From NCBI RefSeq assembly GCF_001887595.1, contig NZ_CP017480.1, forward strand, positions 1,895,001-1,959,000: DNA of 64,000 nucleotides, read 5' to 3'. The DNA comes from Luteibacter rhizovicinus DSM 16549. Its GTDB lineage: Bacteria; Pseudomonadota; Gammaproteobacteria; Xanthomonadales; Rhodanobacteraceae. The notes under the pieces are model-generated. The model had not been told where the DNA came from. It saw nothing but the letters and a program-made list of their open reading frames with translations, and did not search any database. Shown here piece after piece: positions 11,611-21,700 of the stretch. Both the position numbers and the translations under genes were made by a program. How positions within the stretch are numbered: the stretch's first letter is position 1; each line of letters opens with the position of its first letter.

Positions 11611-14600
11611 ATGATTTCGCGTCAGTACCGCGCAGCGTCACTGGGACGTCGCACCGCGCTTGCCCTGGCCATCGGCCTGGGTTCCGTGTCGGGTGCCGTC
11701 TTCGCCCAGGCGACGACCGGCTCCATCTTCGGCCAAGCCCCTCAGGGTGCCGGCCAGACCGTCACCGTCACCAGCGACACCGGCGTCAGCCGCACTGTCA
11801 ACGTGGACTCGGCGGGTCGTTACACCGTCGGCTCGCTGCCGTTGGGTAACTACAAAGTCACCTTGAACCGCGACGGTGCCGCCGTCGATTCGCGTTCGAA
11901 CGTGACCCTGCGTGTCGGTTCCGGTACGGAAGTCGCCTTCGCCGGCGCGGCCGCCGTGGCCGCCCAGTCCACCAGCCTCGAAGGCGTGACCGTTTCGGCC
12001 AACGCCCTGCCGTCGATCGACGTCAGCGCGGTCGACTCGCGCACGGTCATCACCTCCGAGCAGCTGTCCAAGCTGCCGCTGGCGCGCACCGCGGAAGCGA
12101 TCGCCCTGCTGGCGCCGGGCGCCGTTGCCGGTAGCTCGTTCTTCACCGGTCCGACCGGTAACGCGCTGGTCTCCATCGCCGGCTCGGCCGTCACCGAGAA
12201 TGCGTATTACATCAACGGCTTCAACACCACGGATCCGCTCAGCGGCTTCGGCGGTATCACCCTGCCGTACGGCGCGATCGACCAGCAGGAAATCCTCGCC
12301 GGCGGTTACGGCGCGGCCTATGGCCGTTCGGCCGGTGGCGTGATCAGCCAGGTCGGTAAGCGCGGCACGAACGAGTGGCACTTCGGTGCGCAGGTCCTGT
12401 GGGAGCCGAAGAGCACCCAGGCCGACCGTTTCAACTACTACCGTCAGGTCGGCGCTCTCGCCGGCCAGCTGTACGACGAGAACCGCGACGACAAGCTCTC
12501 GCGCAAGACGTACTCGGCATACGTCGGTGGCCCGCTGATCAAGGACACCCTGTACATCTTCCTTGCCGGCGAACAGGAGCGTCGTGCAGGCGACTTGACC
12601 AGCAGCGTCGCGGCGCCGTTCGTCTACCACCGGACGTACAAGAACCCGAAGCTGTACGGCAAGCTCGACTGGAACATCACCGACAGCAACATCCTCGAAG
12701 TCACCGGCGCGTCGAACAAGCAGGAATACAACGCACCGTTCTACAAGTACTCCTACGCGACCAAGACGGAGGGTGCTTACGCAGGCAACGACGTCGCGGG
12801 CAATCCGTTGAACAAGACCGGTGCGGATCTGTACACCGCCAAGTTCACCAGCTACATCACGGACGACATCACCGTGACCGCGCTGTACGGCAAGATGAAG
12901 GGCACGTACTACACCTCACCGGGTGGCGACGTCTCGCAGCCTTCCATTCTGACGCCGCAGTTCCAGAATCCGGCGTACACGCCGAACGGCCTGATCACCA
13001 ACGGCAACCCGAGCGCCCAGGTCAACGATCCGGAGCACAAGTCGACCAATACGAACCTCCGTATCGACCTGAGCTGGCACATCGGCGATCACACGATCGT
13101 CGCCGGTATGGACAACCAGAACGTTCGTGACAACCACGACGGCGTGACCACGTCCGGTCCCGGCTATGCCTGGGAATACAACAAGGGTGCGGCGAACACG
13201 CCGATCATCGGCGTCCTGCCGACCGATTCCGCGTACGTCGCTCCGCCGGGTGGACAGGGTTACTACGTCGCTCGCTACGTCTACGGCACGCAGGCCTCGG
13301 TCCGTACCAAGCAGCGCGCGCAGTACATCGAAGACAGCTGGCAGGTCAATGATCGTTGGATGGTCAAGGCCGGTATTCGTAACGACCAGTTCACCAACTA
13401 CAACCAGGGTGGCGAAGCGTATCTCCGCCTGACCAAGCCCCAGTGGGCTCCGCGCCTCGGCGTCAGCTGGGACGTCAACGGCGACTCCAGCCTGAAGATC
13501 TACGCCAACGCAGGTCGTTACTACCTCGCGCTGCCGTCGACCGTCGCGCTGCGCTCGGCCGGTTCCTCGCTGTACACCCGCGAGTACTTCACCTACACGG
13601 GTATCGACGCCAACGGCATCCCGCAAGGCCTGGCCCCGATCGCCAGCAGCACCGGTGGCCCGATCTCGGTCAATCGCGAGTACGGCATTCCGCGCGACCC
13701 GAAGACCGCCGCTTCGAAGGACATCAAGTCGGAATATCAGGATGAGTTCATCCTCGGCTTCGATGCCCAGGCGTGGGCGGGCTGGACCTACGGCGCCAAG
13801 GCCACGGTCCGCAAGCTGCGCAACTCGATCGACGACGTCGGCGACGGCGATTCCATCGTCAACGCGGCCATCGCGCAGGGTATCGATCCGGACACCATCG
13901 GTGCCATCCAGGGTAGCTACCTGTTCAATCCGGGTCGCGCCAACACCTTCGTCATCCCGAACACCAACGGCGGTTACTACGACGTCAAGGTGACCAACGA
14001 CGACTTCGGCTTCCCGAAGTCCAAGCGTAACTACTACGGTCTGGAGCTGTATCTCGACCACGCGTGGGACGGCAAGTACCAGGTGAGGTTCGACTACCTG
14101 TATTCGAAGAGCTACGGCAACTCGGAAGGTCAGGTTCGTTCGGACATCGGTCAGGTCGACGTCTCGGCCACGGTCGATTGGGATTACTCCTACGTCATGC
14201 AGTACGCCGGCGGCGAACTGGCGAACAGCCGCAAGCACCAGTTCAAGGTCTACGGCTCGTACCAGATCGCTCCCGAGTGGCTGGCTTCGGCCAACATCCT
14301 GGTTGCGTCGGGCTCCCCGATCAGCTGCCTCGGCGGCTACGGCACGGCGCAGAACGCACCGGGCCTCGGCTACGCCTCGGTCTACCACTGGTGCGGTGGC
14401 GAGCCGTCGCGTCCTGGCGATGCCGGTCACACCCCGTGGCAGTACACGCTCACCGGCAGCATCGAGTACCGCCCGGAGTGGGCCGACAAGAAGCTTGCCC
14501 TCAACGTCACGGTCTTCAACATCCTGGATCAGCGTAAGGAAACGCAGCTCTATACGCGTTACGGCACCTCGGCCGCGGTGAATCCGCGCTACGGCGTCCC

Positions 14601-14655
14601 GTACTACCAGACGACCCCGCGCTACGCTCGTTTCGGTATCTCCTACGACTTCTGA
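11611..14655 (+). CDS. Oar-like TonB-dependent receptor 1
   Basis: A 1014-residue outer-membrane receptor. A signal peptide is cleaved near VFA|Q (32/33). Next comes an N-terminal carboxypeptidase-regulatory-like beta-sandwich (about 33-110), a plug domain (about 135-245, with LPLARTAEAIALLAPGA and GGYGAAYGRSAGGVISQVGKRG), and a long 22-strand-type barrel ending in the aromatic C-terminus YDF. This is the Oar architecture, named after a Myxococcus protein and common in Xanthomonadales. It imports or binds an unknown ligand using TonB energy. No classical TonB box is obvious. It is the first of three tandem paralogues and closest to the second. Its own promoter, leader and terminator indicate separate transcription. 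Confidence 0.92.
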   Translation: MISRQYRAASLGRRTALALAIGLGSVSGAVFAQATTGSIFGQAPQGAGQTVTVTSDTGVSRTVNVDSAGRYTVGSLPLGNYKVTLNRDGAAVDSRSNVTLRVGSGTEVAFAGAAAVAAQSTSLEGVTVSANALPSIDVSAVDSRTVITSEQLSKLPLARTAEAIALLAPGAVAGSSFFTGPTGNALVSIAGSAVTENAYYINGFNTTDPLSGFGGITLPYGAIDQQEILAGGYGAAYGRSAGGVISQVGKRGTNEWHFGAQVLWEPKSTQADRFNYYRQVGALAGQLYDENRDDKLSRKTYSAYVGGPLIKDTLYIFLAGEQERRAGDLTSSVAAPFVYHRTYKNPKLYGKLDWNITDSNILEVTGASNKQEYNAPFYKYSYATKTEGAYAGNDVAGNPLNKTGADLYTAKFTSYITDDITVTALYGKMKGTYYTSPGGDVSQPSILTPQFQNPAYTPNGLITNGNPSAQVNDPEHKSTNTNLRIDLSWHIGDHTIVAGMDNQNVRDNHDGVTTSGPGYAWEYNKGAANTPIIGVLPTDSAYVAPPGGQGYYVARYVYGTQASVRTKQRAQYIEDSWQVNDRWMVKAGIRNDQFTNYNQGGEAYLRLTKPQWAPRLGVSWDVNGDSSLKIYANAGRYYLALPSTVALRSAGSSLYTREYFTYTGIDANGIPQGLAPIASSTGGPISVNREYGIPRDPKTAASKDIKSEYQDEFILGFDAQAWAGWTYGAKATVRKLRNSIDDVGDGDSIVNAAIAQGIDPDTIGAIQGSYLFNPGRANTFVIPNTNGGYYDVKVTNDDFGFPKSKRNYYGLELYLDHAWDGKYQVRFDYLYSKSYGNSEGQVRSDIGQVDVSATVDWDYSYVMQYAGGELANSRKHQFKVYGSYQIAPEWLASANILVASGSPISCLGGYGTAQNAPGLGYASVYHWCGGEPSRPGDAGHTPWQYTLTGSIEYRPEWADKKLALNVTVFNILDQRKETQLYTRYGTSAAVNPRYGVPYYQTTPRYARFGISYDF

Positions 14656-14662
14656 TGATGGT

Positions 14663-14689
14663 GCCACCGGGGCCATCCACCCCGGTGGC
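14663..14689 (+). other. 3' hairpin after receptor 1
   Basis: A 10-bp perfect stem (gccaccgggg with ccccggtggc) starts 8 nt after the stop codon, with no T tract. The second receptor has the same hairpin with a compensatory A-T to G-C change (18262-18288), so it is probably kept as RNA structure. A role in mRNA 3' end protection is possible. Confidence 0.55.
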
Positions 14690-14761
14690 GTAAACCGGAA
14701 CAGAACAAAGCGAACAATCAGAACAAAGCATCCACGGATGGAACGCAAGCTCTCCCCAGAT

Positions 14762-14788
14762 GCCACCGGGTCTCCCGGTGGCCTTTTT
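14762..14788 (+). terminator. Intrinsic terminator of receptor 1
   Basis: A 9-bp stem gccaccggg/cccggtggc with loop tct is followed by TTTTT. It lies about 105 nt after the stop codon and is duplicated after receptor 2. Confidence 0.88.
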
Positions 14789-14846
14789 GGGTCAAAAAAA
14801 GATCGTGTTCTGCCCTCCAGAGCTCCTCCGGAGGTTCCTTTTCTGT

Positions 14847-14861
14847 TAGGAATCTTTCCTA
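14847..14861. promoter_or_regulatory. Candidate operator dyad TAGGAA-N3-TTCCTA
   Basis: This is the same dyad as at 11254, with its centre 166 nt before the -10 box of receptor 2. The rest of the 545-bp gap 14656-15200 holds the 3' hairpins, this dyad, an AT-rich stretch, the promoter and the leader; no gene is seen. Confidence 0.5.
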
Positions 14862-14996
14862 GGTCACAATCCTAGGTTTCGCGAAGACGCCAACAGTGCC
14901 TACGTAAGCTATTGCCCGCACGCAGTTTTTTTGCGGCTGTTAATAGTGTTTCGTAATATATTGTTGCGACATGTAAGTTTAATGTAAAAATTCGCA

Positions 14997-15025
14997 TTGC
15001 TTACCCGTGAAACCTTACGTATATG
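14997..15025 (+). promoter_or_regulatory. Sigma-70-type promoter of Oar-like receptor 2
   Basis: TTGCTT (14997-15002), a 17-nt spacer and TATATG (15020-15025) predict a start near 15032. Spacer and -10 are nearly identical to the receptor 1 promoter. Confidence 0.7.
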
Positions 15026-15031
15026 TGACGC

Positions 15032-15200
15032 ATCGCCCAAACGGGCGGTGTTTCGGGAAGCGTGATCGTTGGTTGGTCGCGTCTTTAGAGGGGATCTTAC
15101 CGCCGAATCAAACCAGAGCCTGGCGTTTGCCGGGCCGGGATCGGCTTGCCGCGAATCGCAAGTTTTTGCGGTAGCGGACTTTAACGGGGAGAGGCATTCA
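15032..15200 (+). promoter_or_regulatory. Structured 5' leader of Oar-like receptor 2
   Basis: This leader is homologous to the one at 11440-11610. H1 pairs catcgccc (15031-15038) with gggcggtg (15043-15050). H2 pairs cgtgatc (15061-15067) with ggtcgcg (15075-15081). H3 pairs cctggc/gccggg around gttt (15119-15134). H4 pairs atcgcaag (15155-15162) with tttgcggt (15165-15172). Relative to receptor 1, H2 and H4 each show a double compensatory change (A-T to G-C and G-C to A-T) plus changes to G-U. Confidence 0.6.
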
Positions 15201-18200
15201 ATGAATTCGCGTCAATACCGCGCAGCGTCACTGGGACGCCGCACCGCTCTTGCCCTGGCCATCGGCCTGGGTTCCGTGTCGGGTGCCGTCTTCGCCCAGG
15301 CGACGACCGGCTCCATCTTCGGCCAGGCCCCTGAGGGCGCCGGCCAGACCGTCACCGTCACCAGCGACACCGGCGTCAGCCGCACTGTCAACGTGGACTC
15401 GGCGGGTCGTTACACCGTCGGCTCGCTGCCGTTGGGTAGCTACAAAGTCACCTTGAGCCGCGACGGTGCCGTCGTCGATTCGCGTTCGAACGTGACCCTG
15501 CGTGTCGGTTCCGGTACGGAAGTCGCCTTCGCCGGCGCTGCCGCTACTGCCGCACAGTCCACCAGCCTCGAAGGCGTGACCGTTTCGGCCAACGCCCTGC
15601 CGTCGATCGACGTCAGCGCGGTCGATTCGCGCACCGTCATCACGGCCGAGACGCTCGCCAAGCTGCCGCTGGCGCGCACCGCGGAAGCGATCGCCCTGCT
15701 GGCGCCGGGCGCCGTCGCCGGTAGCTCGTTCTTCACCGGCCCGACCGGTAACGCCCTGGTCTCCATCGCCGGTTCGGCCGTCACCGAGAATGCGTATTAC
15801 ATCAACGGCTTCAACACCACGGATCCGCTCAGCGGCTTCGGCGGTATCACCCTGCCGTACGGCGCGATCGACCAGCAGGAAGTCCTCGCCGGCGGTTACG
15901 GCGCGGCCTACGGTCGTTCCTCGGGTGGTGTGATCAGCCAGGTCGGTAAGCGCGGCACCAACGAGTGGCATTTCGGTGCCCAGGTGCTCTGGGAGCCGAA
16001 GGGCGCCAAGGCAGATCCGTCGAACTTCTACAGCACGGTCGGTTCGAACGCTGGCAACATCTACGACCGTAACGACAGGGACAAGTCCTGGCGCACGACG
16101 TACTCCGCGTACGCTGGTGGTCCGCTGATCAAGGACACCCTGTACATCTTCCTCGCCGCCGAGCAGGAGCGTCGCGAGGGTGAAGTGACCGGCAGCATCG
16201 CTGCGCCGTTTACTTATCAGCAGACCTACAAGAACCCGAAGCTGTACGGCAAGATCGACTGGAACATCACCGACAGCAACATTCTTGAAATCACCGGTGC
16301 CTCGAACAAGCAGGAATACAACGCCCCGATCTACGACTACGACTACGACACCGGCTACAAGGGTGCTTATGTCGGCCAGGACGTCGCGGGCGTACCGCTG
16401 AACAAGTCCGGTGCGGATCTGTACACCGCCAAGTTCACCAGCTACATCACCGACGACATCACGTTGACGGCGTTGTACGGCAAGATGAAAGGCAAGTACT
16501 ACACGGCTCCGGGCGGTGACAACACCGTACCCTCGATCCTGGGTGCTACCGATGAGGATCCGGCCTTTGCTCCCAACGGCCCCATCACCAACGGTAACCC
16601 GTCCGCACAGGTCAACAACCCGGACCACAAGTCGACCAACACGAACCTGCGTATCGACCTGAGCTGGCACATCGGCGATCACACCATCGTTGCCGGTATG
16701 GATAACCAGACTGTCCGCGACACCGACGACGGCGTGAGCACCTCGGGTCCGGGTTATGCCTGGGAATACGCCCAGGGCGACGCCGCCACGCCGATCATCG
16801 GTACCCTGCCGACTGACGCGTCGTATGTCGCTCCCCCGCCGGGCAATGGCTATTACGTTGCGCAGTACAAGTACAACACCGCGGCCTCGGTCCGCACCAC
16901 GCAGCGTGCTCAGTACATCGAGGACACCTGGCAGGTAAACGACCGCTGGCTGGTGAAGGCCGGTATCCGTAACGACCAGTTCACCAACTACAACCAGGAT
17001 GGCGACCCGTACCTGCGCCTCAAGAAGCCGCAGTGGGCCCCGCGCCTGGGCGTCAGCTGGGACGTCAACGGCGACTCCAGCCTGAAGATCTACGCCAACG
17101 CAGGTCGTTACTACCTCGCGCTGCCGTCGACCGTCGCGCTGCGCTCGGCGGGTGCTTCGCTCTACACCCGCGAATACTTCACCTACACCGGCATCGATGC
17201 CCAGGGTATTCCGCAGGGTCTGGCCCCGATCTTCAGCAGCACGGGCGGTCCGATCTCGGCCAATAGCGAGTACGGCATTCCGCGCGACCCGAAGACGGCC
17301 GCAGGCACCGATATCAAGTCGCAGTACCAGGATGAATTCATCCTCGGCTTCGACGCCCAGGCATGGGCCGGCTGGACCTACGGCGCCAAGGCGACGGTCC
17401 GCAAGCTGCGCAACTCGATCGACGACGTGGGTGACGGCCAGGCAATCGAGGACAAGATGGTTGCCTCGGGTATCGATCCGGCCACGATCGGCGCCATCCA
17501 GGGTAGCTACCTGTTCAACCCGGGCCGCGCCAACACGTTCCTGATTCCGAACACCAACGGCGGCTACTACAGCGTCGAGATGACCAACGACGACTTCCAC
17601 TTCCCGCATTCGAAGCGCAACTACTACGGCCTCAACCTGTACCTCGACCACGCGTGGGACGGCAAGTACCAGGTCAAGTTCGACTACCTGTATTCGAAGA
17701 GCTACGGCAACTCGGAAGGCCAGGTCCGTTCGGACATTCGTCAGGACACGGTGTCGGCAACGGTCGACTGGGATTACTGGCAGGTCATGCAGTACGCCGG
17801 CGGCGAACTGGCCAACAGCCGCAAGCATCAGCTGAAGATCTATGGCTCGTACCAGCTGGCTCCGGAATGGCTGGCCTCGGCTAACGTTCTGATCGCCTCG
17901 GGTACGCCGAAGAGCTGCCTTGGCTTCTTCGGTCCGGATCAGACGAACCCGAGCCTCGGCTACGGCTCGTACTATCACTGGTGCGCGGGTGAAGTGTCGC
18001 GTCCTGGCGACGCAGGCCACAATCCGTGGACGTACATCGTCACGGGCTCGGTCGAATACCGTCCGGAATGGGCTGACAAGAAGCTCGCCTTCAACGTGAC
18101 CGTGTTCAACCTGTTCAACCAGCGCGAGCGTACGCAGACTTACCCGCTCCTGGGTAGCACCCTCGCCGCCGCAGGTCCGAACACACGTTACGGCGTGCCG

Positions 18201-18254
18201 CTCTACCAGACCACGCCGCGCTATGCGCGCCTTGGTGTCAGCTACGACTTCTGA
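15201..18254 (+). CDS. Oar-like TonB-dependent receptor 2
   Basis: A 1017-residue paralogue of receptor 1 with the same signal peptide (VFA|Q), regulatory-like beta-sandwich, plug and barrel ending YDF. The first 270 or so residues are nearly identical to receptor 1. Differences concentrate in barrel loops, for example around residues 275-330, 400-430 and near the C-terminus. The ATG at 15201 is preceded by ggggagagg; a longer in-frame start at 15069 would lie inside the conserved leader and is rejected. It carries its own promoter and terminator. A recent tandem duplication with loop divergence is the simplest history. The ligand is unknown. Confidence 0.92.
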   Translation: MNSRQYRAASLGRRTALALAIGLGSVSGAVFAQATTGSIFGQAPEGAGQTVTVTSDTGVSRTVNVDSAGRYTVGSLPLGSYKVTLSRDGAVVDSRSNVTLRVGSGTEVAFAGAAATAAQSTSLEGVTVSANALPSIDVSAVDSRTVITAETLAKLPLARTAEAIALLAPGAVAGSSFFTGPTGNALVSIAGSAVTENAYYINGFNTTDPLSGFGGITLPYGAIDQQEVLAGGYGAAYGRSSGGVISQVGKRGTNEWHFGAQVLWEPKGAKADPSNFYSTVGSNAGNIYDRNDRDKSWRTTYSAYAGGPLIKDTLYIFLAAEQERREGEVTGSIAAPFTYQQTYKNPKLYGKIDWNITDSNILEITGASNKQEYNAPIYDYDYDTGYKGAYVGQDVAGVPLNKSGADLYTAKFTSYITDDITLTALYGKMKGKYYTAPGGDNTVPSILGATDEDPAFAPNGPITNGNPSAQVNNPDHKSTNTNLRIDLSWHIGDHTIVAGMDNQTVRDTDDGVSTSGPGYAWEYAQGDAATPIIGTLPTDASYVAPPPGNGYYVAQYKYNTAASVRTTQRAQYIEDTWQVNDRWLVKAGIRNDQFTNYNQDGDPYLRLKKPQWAPRLGVSWDVNGDSSLKIYANAGRYYLALPSTVALRSAGASLYTREYFTYTGIDAQGIPQGLAPIFSSTGGPISANSEYGIPRDPKTAAGTDIKSQYQDEFILGFDAQAWAGWTYGAKATVRKLRNSIDDVGDGQAIEDKMVASGIDPATIGAIQGSYLFNPGRANTFLIPNTNGGYYSVEMTNDDFHFPHSKRNYYGLNLYLDHAWDGKYQVKFDYLYSKSYGNSEGQVRSDIRQDTVSATVDWDYWQVMQYAGGELANSRKHQLKIYGSYQLAPEWLASANVLIASGTPKSCLGFFGPDQTNPSLGYGSYYHWCAGEVSRPGDAGHNPWTYIVTGSVEYRPEWADKKLAFNVTVFNLFNQRERTQTYPLLGSTLAAAGPNTRYGVPLYQTTPRYARLGVSYDF

Positions 18255-18261
18255 TCAAGGC

Positions 18262-18288
18262 GCCGCCGGGGCCATCCACCCCGGCGGC
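18262..18288 (+). other. 3' hairpin after receptor 2
   Basis: Stem gccgccgggg/ccccggcggc, 8 nt after the stop codon. It matches the hairpin after receptor 1 but with one A-T pair replaced by G-C, so pairing is conserved. No T tract. Confidence 0.55.
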
Positions 18289-18361
18289 GTTAACCTGAAC
18301 AGAACAAAGCGAACAATCAGAACAAAGCATCCACGGAGGGAACGCAAGCAAATCCCCAGAT

Positions 18362-18388
18362 GCCACCGGGCCTCCCGGTGGCCTTTTT
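18362..18388 (+). terminator. Intrinsic terminator of receptor 2
   Basis: A 9-bp stem gccaccggg/cccggtggc followed by TTTTT, a copy of the receptor 1 terminator at the same distance from the stop codon. Confidence 0.88.
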
Positions 18389-18476
18389 GGGTCAGGTGCT
18401 TGTCAGATAAGGGTTTCATCACTAATTGGCGTTCTCCCAAGCGTCATGTAAACCGTAAGTCCTTGTAAATAATTTG

Positions 18477-18506
18477 TTGACACGACAAGCCCCCTAAGCC
18501 TATGTT
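18477..18506 (+). promoter_or_regulatory. Probable promoter of Oar-like receptor 3
   Basis: TTGACA (18477-18482), an 18-nt spacer and TATGTT (18501-18506) predict a start near 18513. It is unlike the promoters of receptors 1 and 2. The leader to the ATG is about 220 nt. Confidence 0.6.
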
Positions 18507-18548
18507 CGGCTTCGACGAATCTGGGCGGGGCATTCACGAACTGTGATG

Positions 18549-18717
18549 CTGCTCCCGTTCAGTAAGAGTCGTAGGACTTGTCGGGAGCAGTTTTATGGGG
18601 GCGCTGGTCACTCTGGGAGGAGTGGCGGTGATTCCATCCCCAAAAGCGAGCACCGACGAGGCCAACCTTTTTTCCGGCCTGGCGTCGGTTTTGCTCGTTT
18701 TCTGGCCCGGTTGGGCC
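18549..18717 (+). promoter_or_regulatory. Structured leader of Oar-like receptor 3
   Basis: Three hairpins are seen. Stem A, ctgctcccg (18549-18557) with cgggagcag (18582-18590), is followed by TTTT. Stem B pairs gagca, ccgacg and aggcc with ggcct, cgtcgg and tgctc (18648-18696). Stem C is ggccc-ggtt-gggcc (18704-18717). Stem A plus its short T run could act as a weak attenuator. The Shine-Dalgarno ggggag (18723-18728) follows stem C closely, so stem C may affect translation. There is no sequence similarity to the leaders of receptors 1 and 2. Confidence 0.45.
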
Positions 18718-18736
18718 GATCTGGGGAGATTTGCAC

Positions 18737-21700
18737 ATGAGTTCTCGCATCATCCGGCAGGGTTCGCTCCTGCGTCATACCGCGTTGGCTGTCGCCCTCG
18801 CAGTCGGTCTGGGCGGCACGGGCGTCGTTCTCGCTCAGTCCACCAGCGGTAACATCTTCGGTACCGCCCAGCCGGGCGACACCGTTCAGATCACCGGCAA
18901 CACCGGTTTCAACCGCGAAATCCCGGTTGACGCCTCGGGTCGTTACCAGATCAGCAACGTGCCGGTCGGCACGTATAACGTTGACCTGAAGCGCAACGGC
19001 GCCGTCGTCGATTCCCGCAAGAACGTCAGCCTGACGGTCGGCAAGGGTTCGGACGTTTCGTTCGCCGCCGCTGCGACCGCCGCTTCGGCCCAGTCGCTCG
19101 ACTCGGTCACGGTCACGGCCAACAGCCTGCCGCCGGTCGACGTGTCGACGGTCGATTCGCGCACGGTCATCACCTCCGAGCAGCTCGCCAAGCTCCCGCT
19201 CGCCCGCACCGCCGAGTCCATCGCGCTGCTGGCTCCGGGTGCCGTCGGTGGTAGCGGTTACTTCAAGGGTCCGACCGGTAACAGCCTGGTCTCGATCGCT
19301 GGCGGCTCGGTCACCGAGAACGCGTATTACATCAACGGCTTCAACACCACCGATCCGCTCAGCGGTTTCGGCGGCATCACCCTGCCTTACGGCGCGATCG
19401 ACCAGCAGGAAATCCTCGCTGGCGGTTACGGTGCGGCCTATGGTCGTTCGGCCGGCGGCGTGATCAGCCAGGTCGGTAAGCGCGGTACGAACGAATGGCA
19501 CTTCGGTGCACAGATCCTGTGGGAGCCGAACGGCGCCGCTTCGGCACCGGGTAACGACCACTACGTGATCGATAGCGCCAACCACTCGGCTGGCGACATC
19601 TATAAGTACAACCAGCGTAACAAGCAAACGGTCACCACCGAGTCGGCCTACGTCGGCGGCCCGCTGATCAAGGACAAGCTGTACATCTTCCTCGCCGCTG
19701 AGCAGGAGCGTACCGAAGCGACCAACGTCAAGACGCAGGACACGCCGACCTACCAGGATCAGCACACCCGCAATCCGAAGTACTACGGCAAGCTCGACTG
19801 GAACATCACCGATAGCAATATCCTTGAAGTCACCGGTGCGTCGAACAAGCAGAACTACAACGCTTCGCAGTACGCGTTCGACTACAACACGCTGCAGCGC
19901 GGCGCGTACATCGGCCAGGACACGTCGGGTAGCCCGACCCTGAACAAGACGGGTGCGGATCTGTACTCGGCCAAGTTCACCAGCTACATCACGGACGACC
20001 TGACCCTGACGGCCCTCTACGGCAAGATGAAGGGTACGTACTCGACGGACGTTTCGTCGTCGGTCAACCCGCACATCACGAGCCCGTCCTTCCAGAATCC
20101 GGATCTCAACGGCGGCAACCCGATTACGAACGACAACCCGGCTGCCACGTCGTTCGCGGCGAACCACAAGTCGACCAACACGAACCTGCGCATCGATCTG
20201 AGCTACCACATCGGCGATCACACGATCACCGGCGGTATCGATAACCAGAACATCCGCGACAAGGACGACGGCCAGTTCACCACCGGTCCGGGTTATGCCT
20301 GGGTCTACGGCCAGACCGATGAAGGCGCGCCGATCGTTGGCGAGCCGGGCGCGAGCAACTATGTCGGCAACCCGGGTCCGGGCGGCTATTTCGTCGACAA
20401 GTACAAGTTCAACACCACCGCCTCGGTCCGTACGACTCAGCGCGCTCAGTACATCGAGGATTCCTGGCAGGTCAACGATCGCTGGCTGGTGAAGATCGGC
20501 CTGCGCAACGACCAGTTCACCAACTACGACACCAGTGGTTCGGCTTACCTGCGTCTGCGTAGCCCGCAGTGGGCTCCGCGCCTGGGTGCTACCTGGGACG
20601 TCAATGGCGATTCCAGCCTGAAGATCTACGCCAACGCGGGTCGTTACTACCTCGCGATGCCGGCGTCGGTCGCCCTGCGTTCGGCGGGTCAGTCGCTCTA
20701 CACCCGCGAGTACTTCACCTACACGGGTATCGACTCGCTCGGTCAGCCGACCGGCCTGACCCCGATCCAGACCGCCACCGGCGGCCCGATCTCGGCCAAC
20801 GGCGAGTACGGCCTGCAGCGCGATCCGAACACGGCGGCGTCGCGTAACCTGAAGTCGGAATACCAGGATGAATTCATCCTCGGCTTCGACAAGACCCTGG
20901 GCGACAAGTGGGTCTACGGTGCGAAGGCCACGCTGCGCAAGCTGCGTAACGCCATCGATGACGTCGGCGATTCCGACATCATCCGTCAGACCCTGATCAA
21001 CCAGGGCGTCGATCCGACCACGATCGGTACCATCCAGGGCAGCTACCTGTTCAACCCGGGTCGCGCGTCGCAGTTCCTGGTGCCGAACACGCAGGGCGGC
21101 TACTACCAGGCCAACGTGACCAATGGCGACTTCGGTTTCCCGAAGCTGCAGCGTAACTACTACGGCCTCGAGATGTACCTCGAGCATCCGTTCGATGGTA
21201 AGTGGTACGGCAAGCTCGACTACGTCTACTCGAAGAGCTACGGCAACTCGGAAGGTCAGGTCCGCTCGGACATCAACCAGAAGGACGTCTCCGCGACGGT
21301 CGACTGGGACTTCCCGCAGTTGATGGAATACTCGGGTGGCGAACTGTCGAACAGCCGCCGTCACGTGTTCAAGGCTTACGGCTCCTACCAGCTGACCGAC
21401 GAGTTCATGCTCTCGGGTAACCTGTCGGTGTCGTCGGGTGCTCCGAAGTCCTGCCTCGGTCAGTACGGCGCAGACCAGTCTGATCCGGTCGGCTACGGTG
21501 ATTTCTATCACTACTGCTACGGTCAGCCGTCGTCGCCGGGCTCCATGGGTCACACCCCGTGGCTGTACCTGTTCGACCTGAGCGCCGAATACCGTCCGAT
21601 GTGGGCCGACAAGAAGCTGGCCTTCAACATCACGGTGTTCAACGTGTTCAACAGCCGCGAGACGATGCAGATCTATCCGCAGGCAGGCACCACGGCTGGT

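Noticed and set aside
15228..18020. 930-codon open frame antisense to Oar-like receptor 2 (and similar ones at 12916-14766 and 18608-21922)
   Set aside because: It follows from strong codon bias on the coding strand. The products are low-complexity Val/Arg/Asp-rich with no domain, and the sense strand encodes clear receptors.
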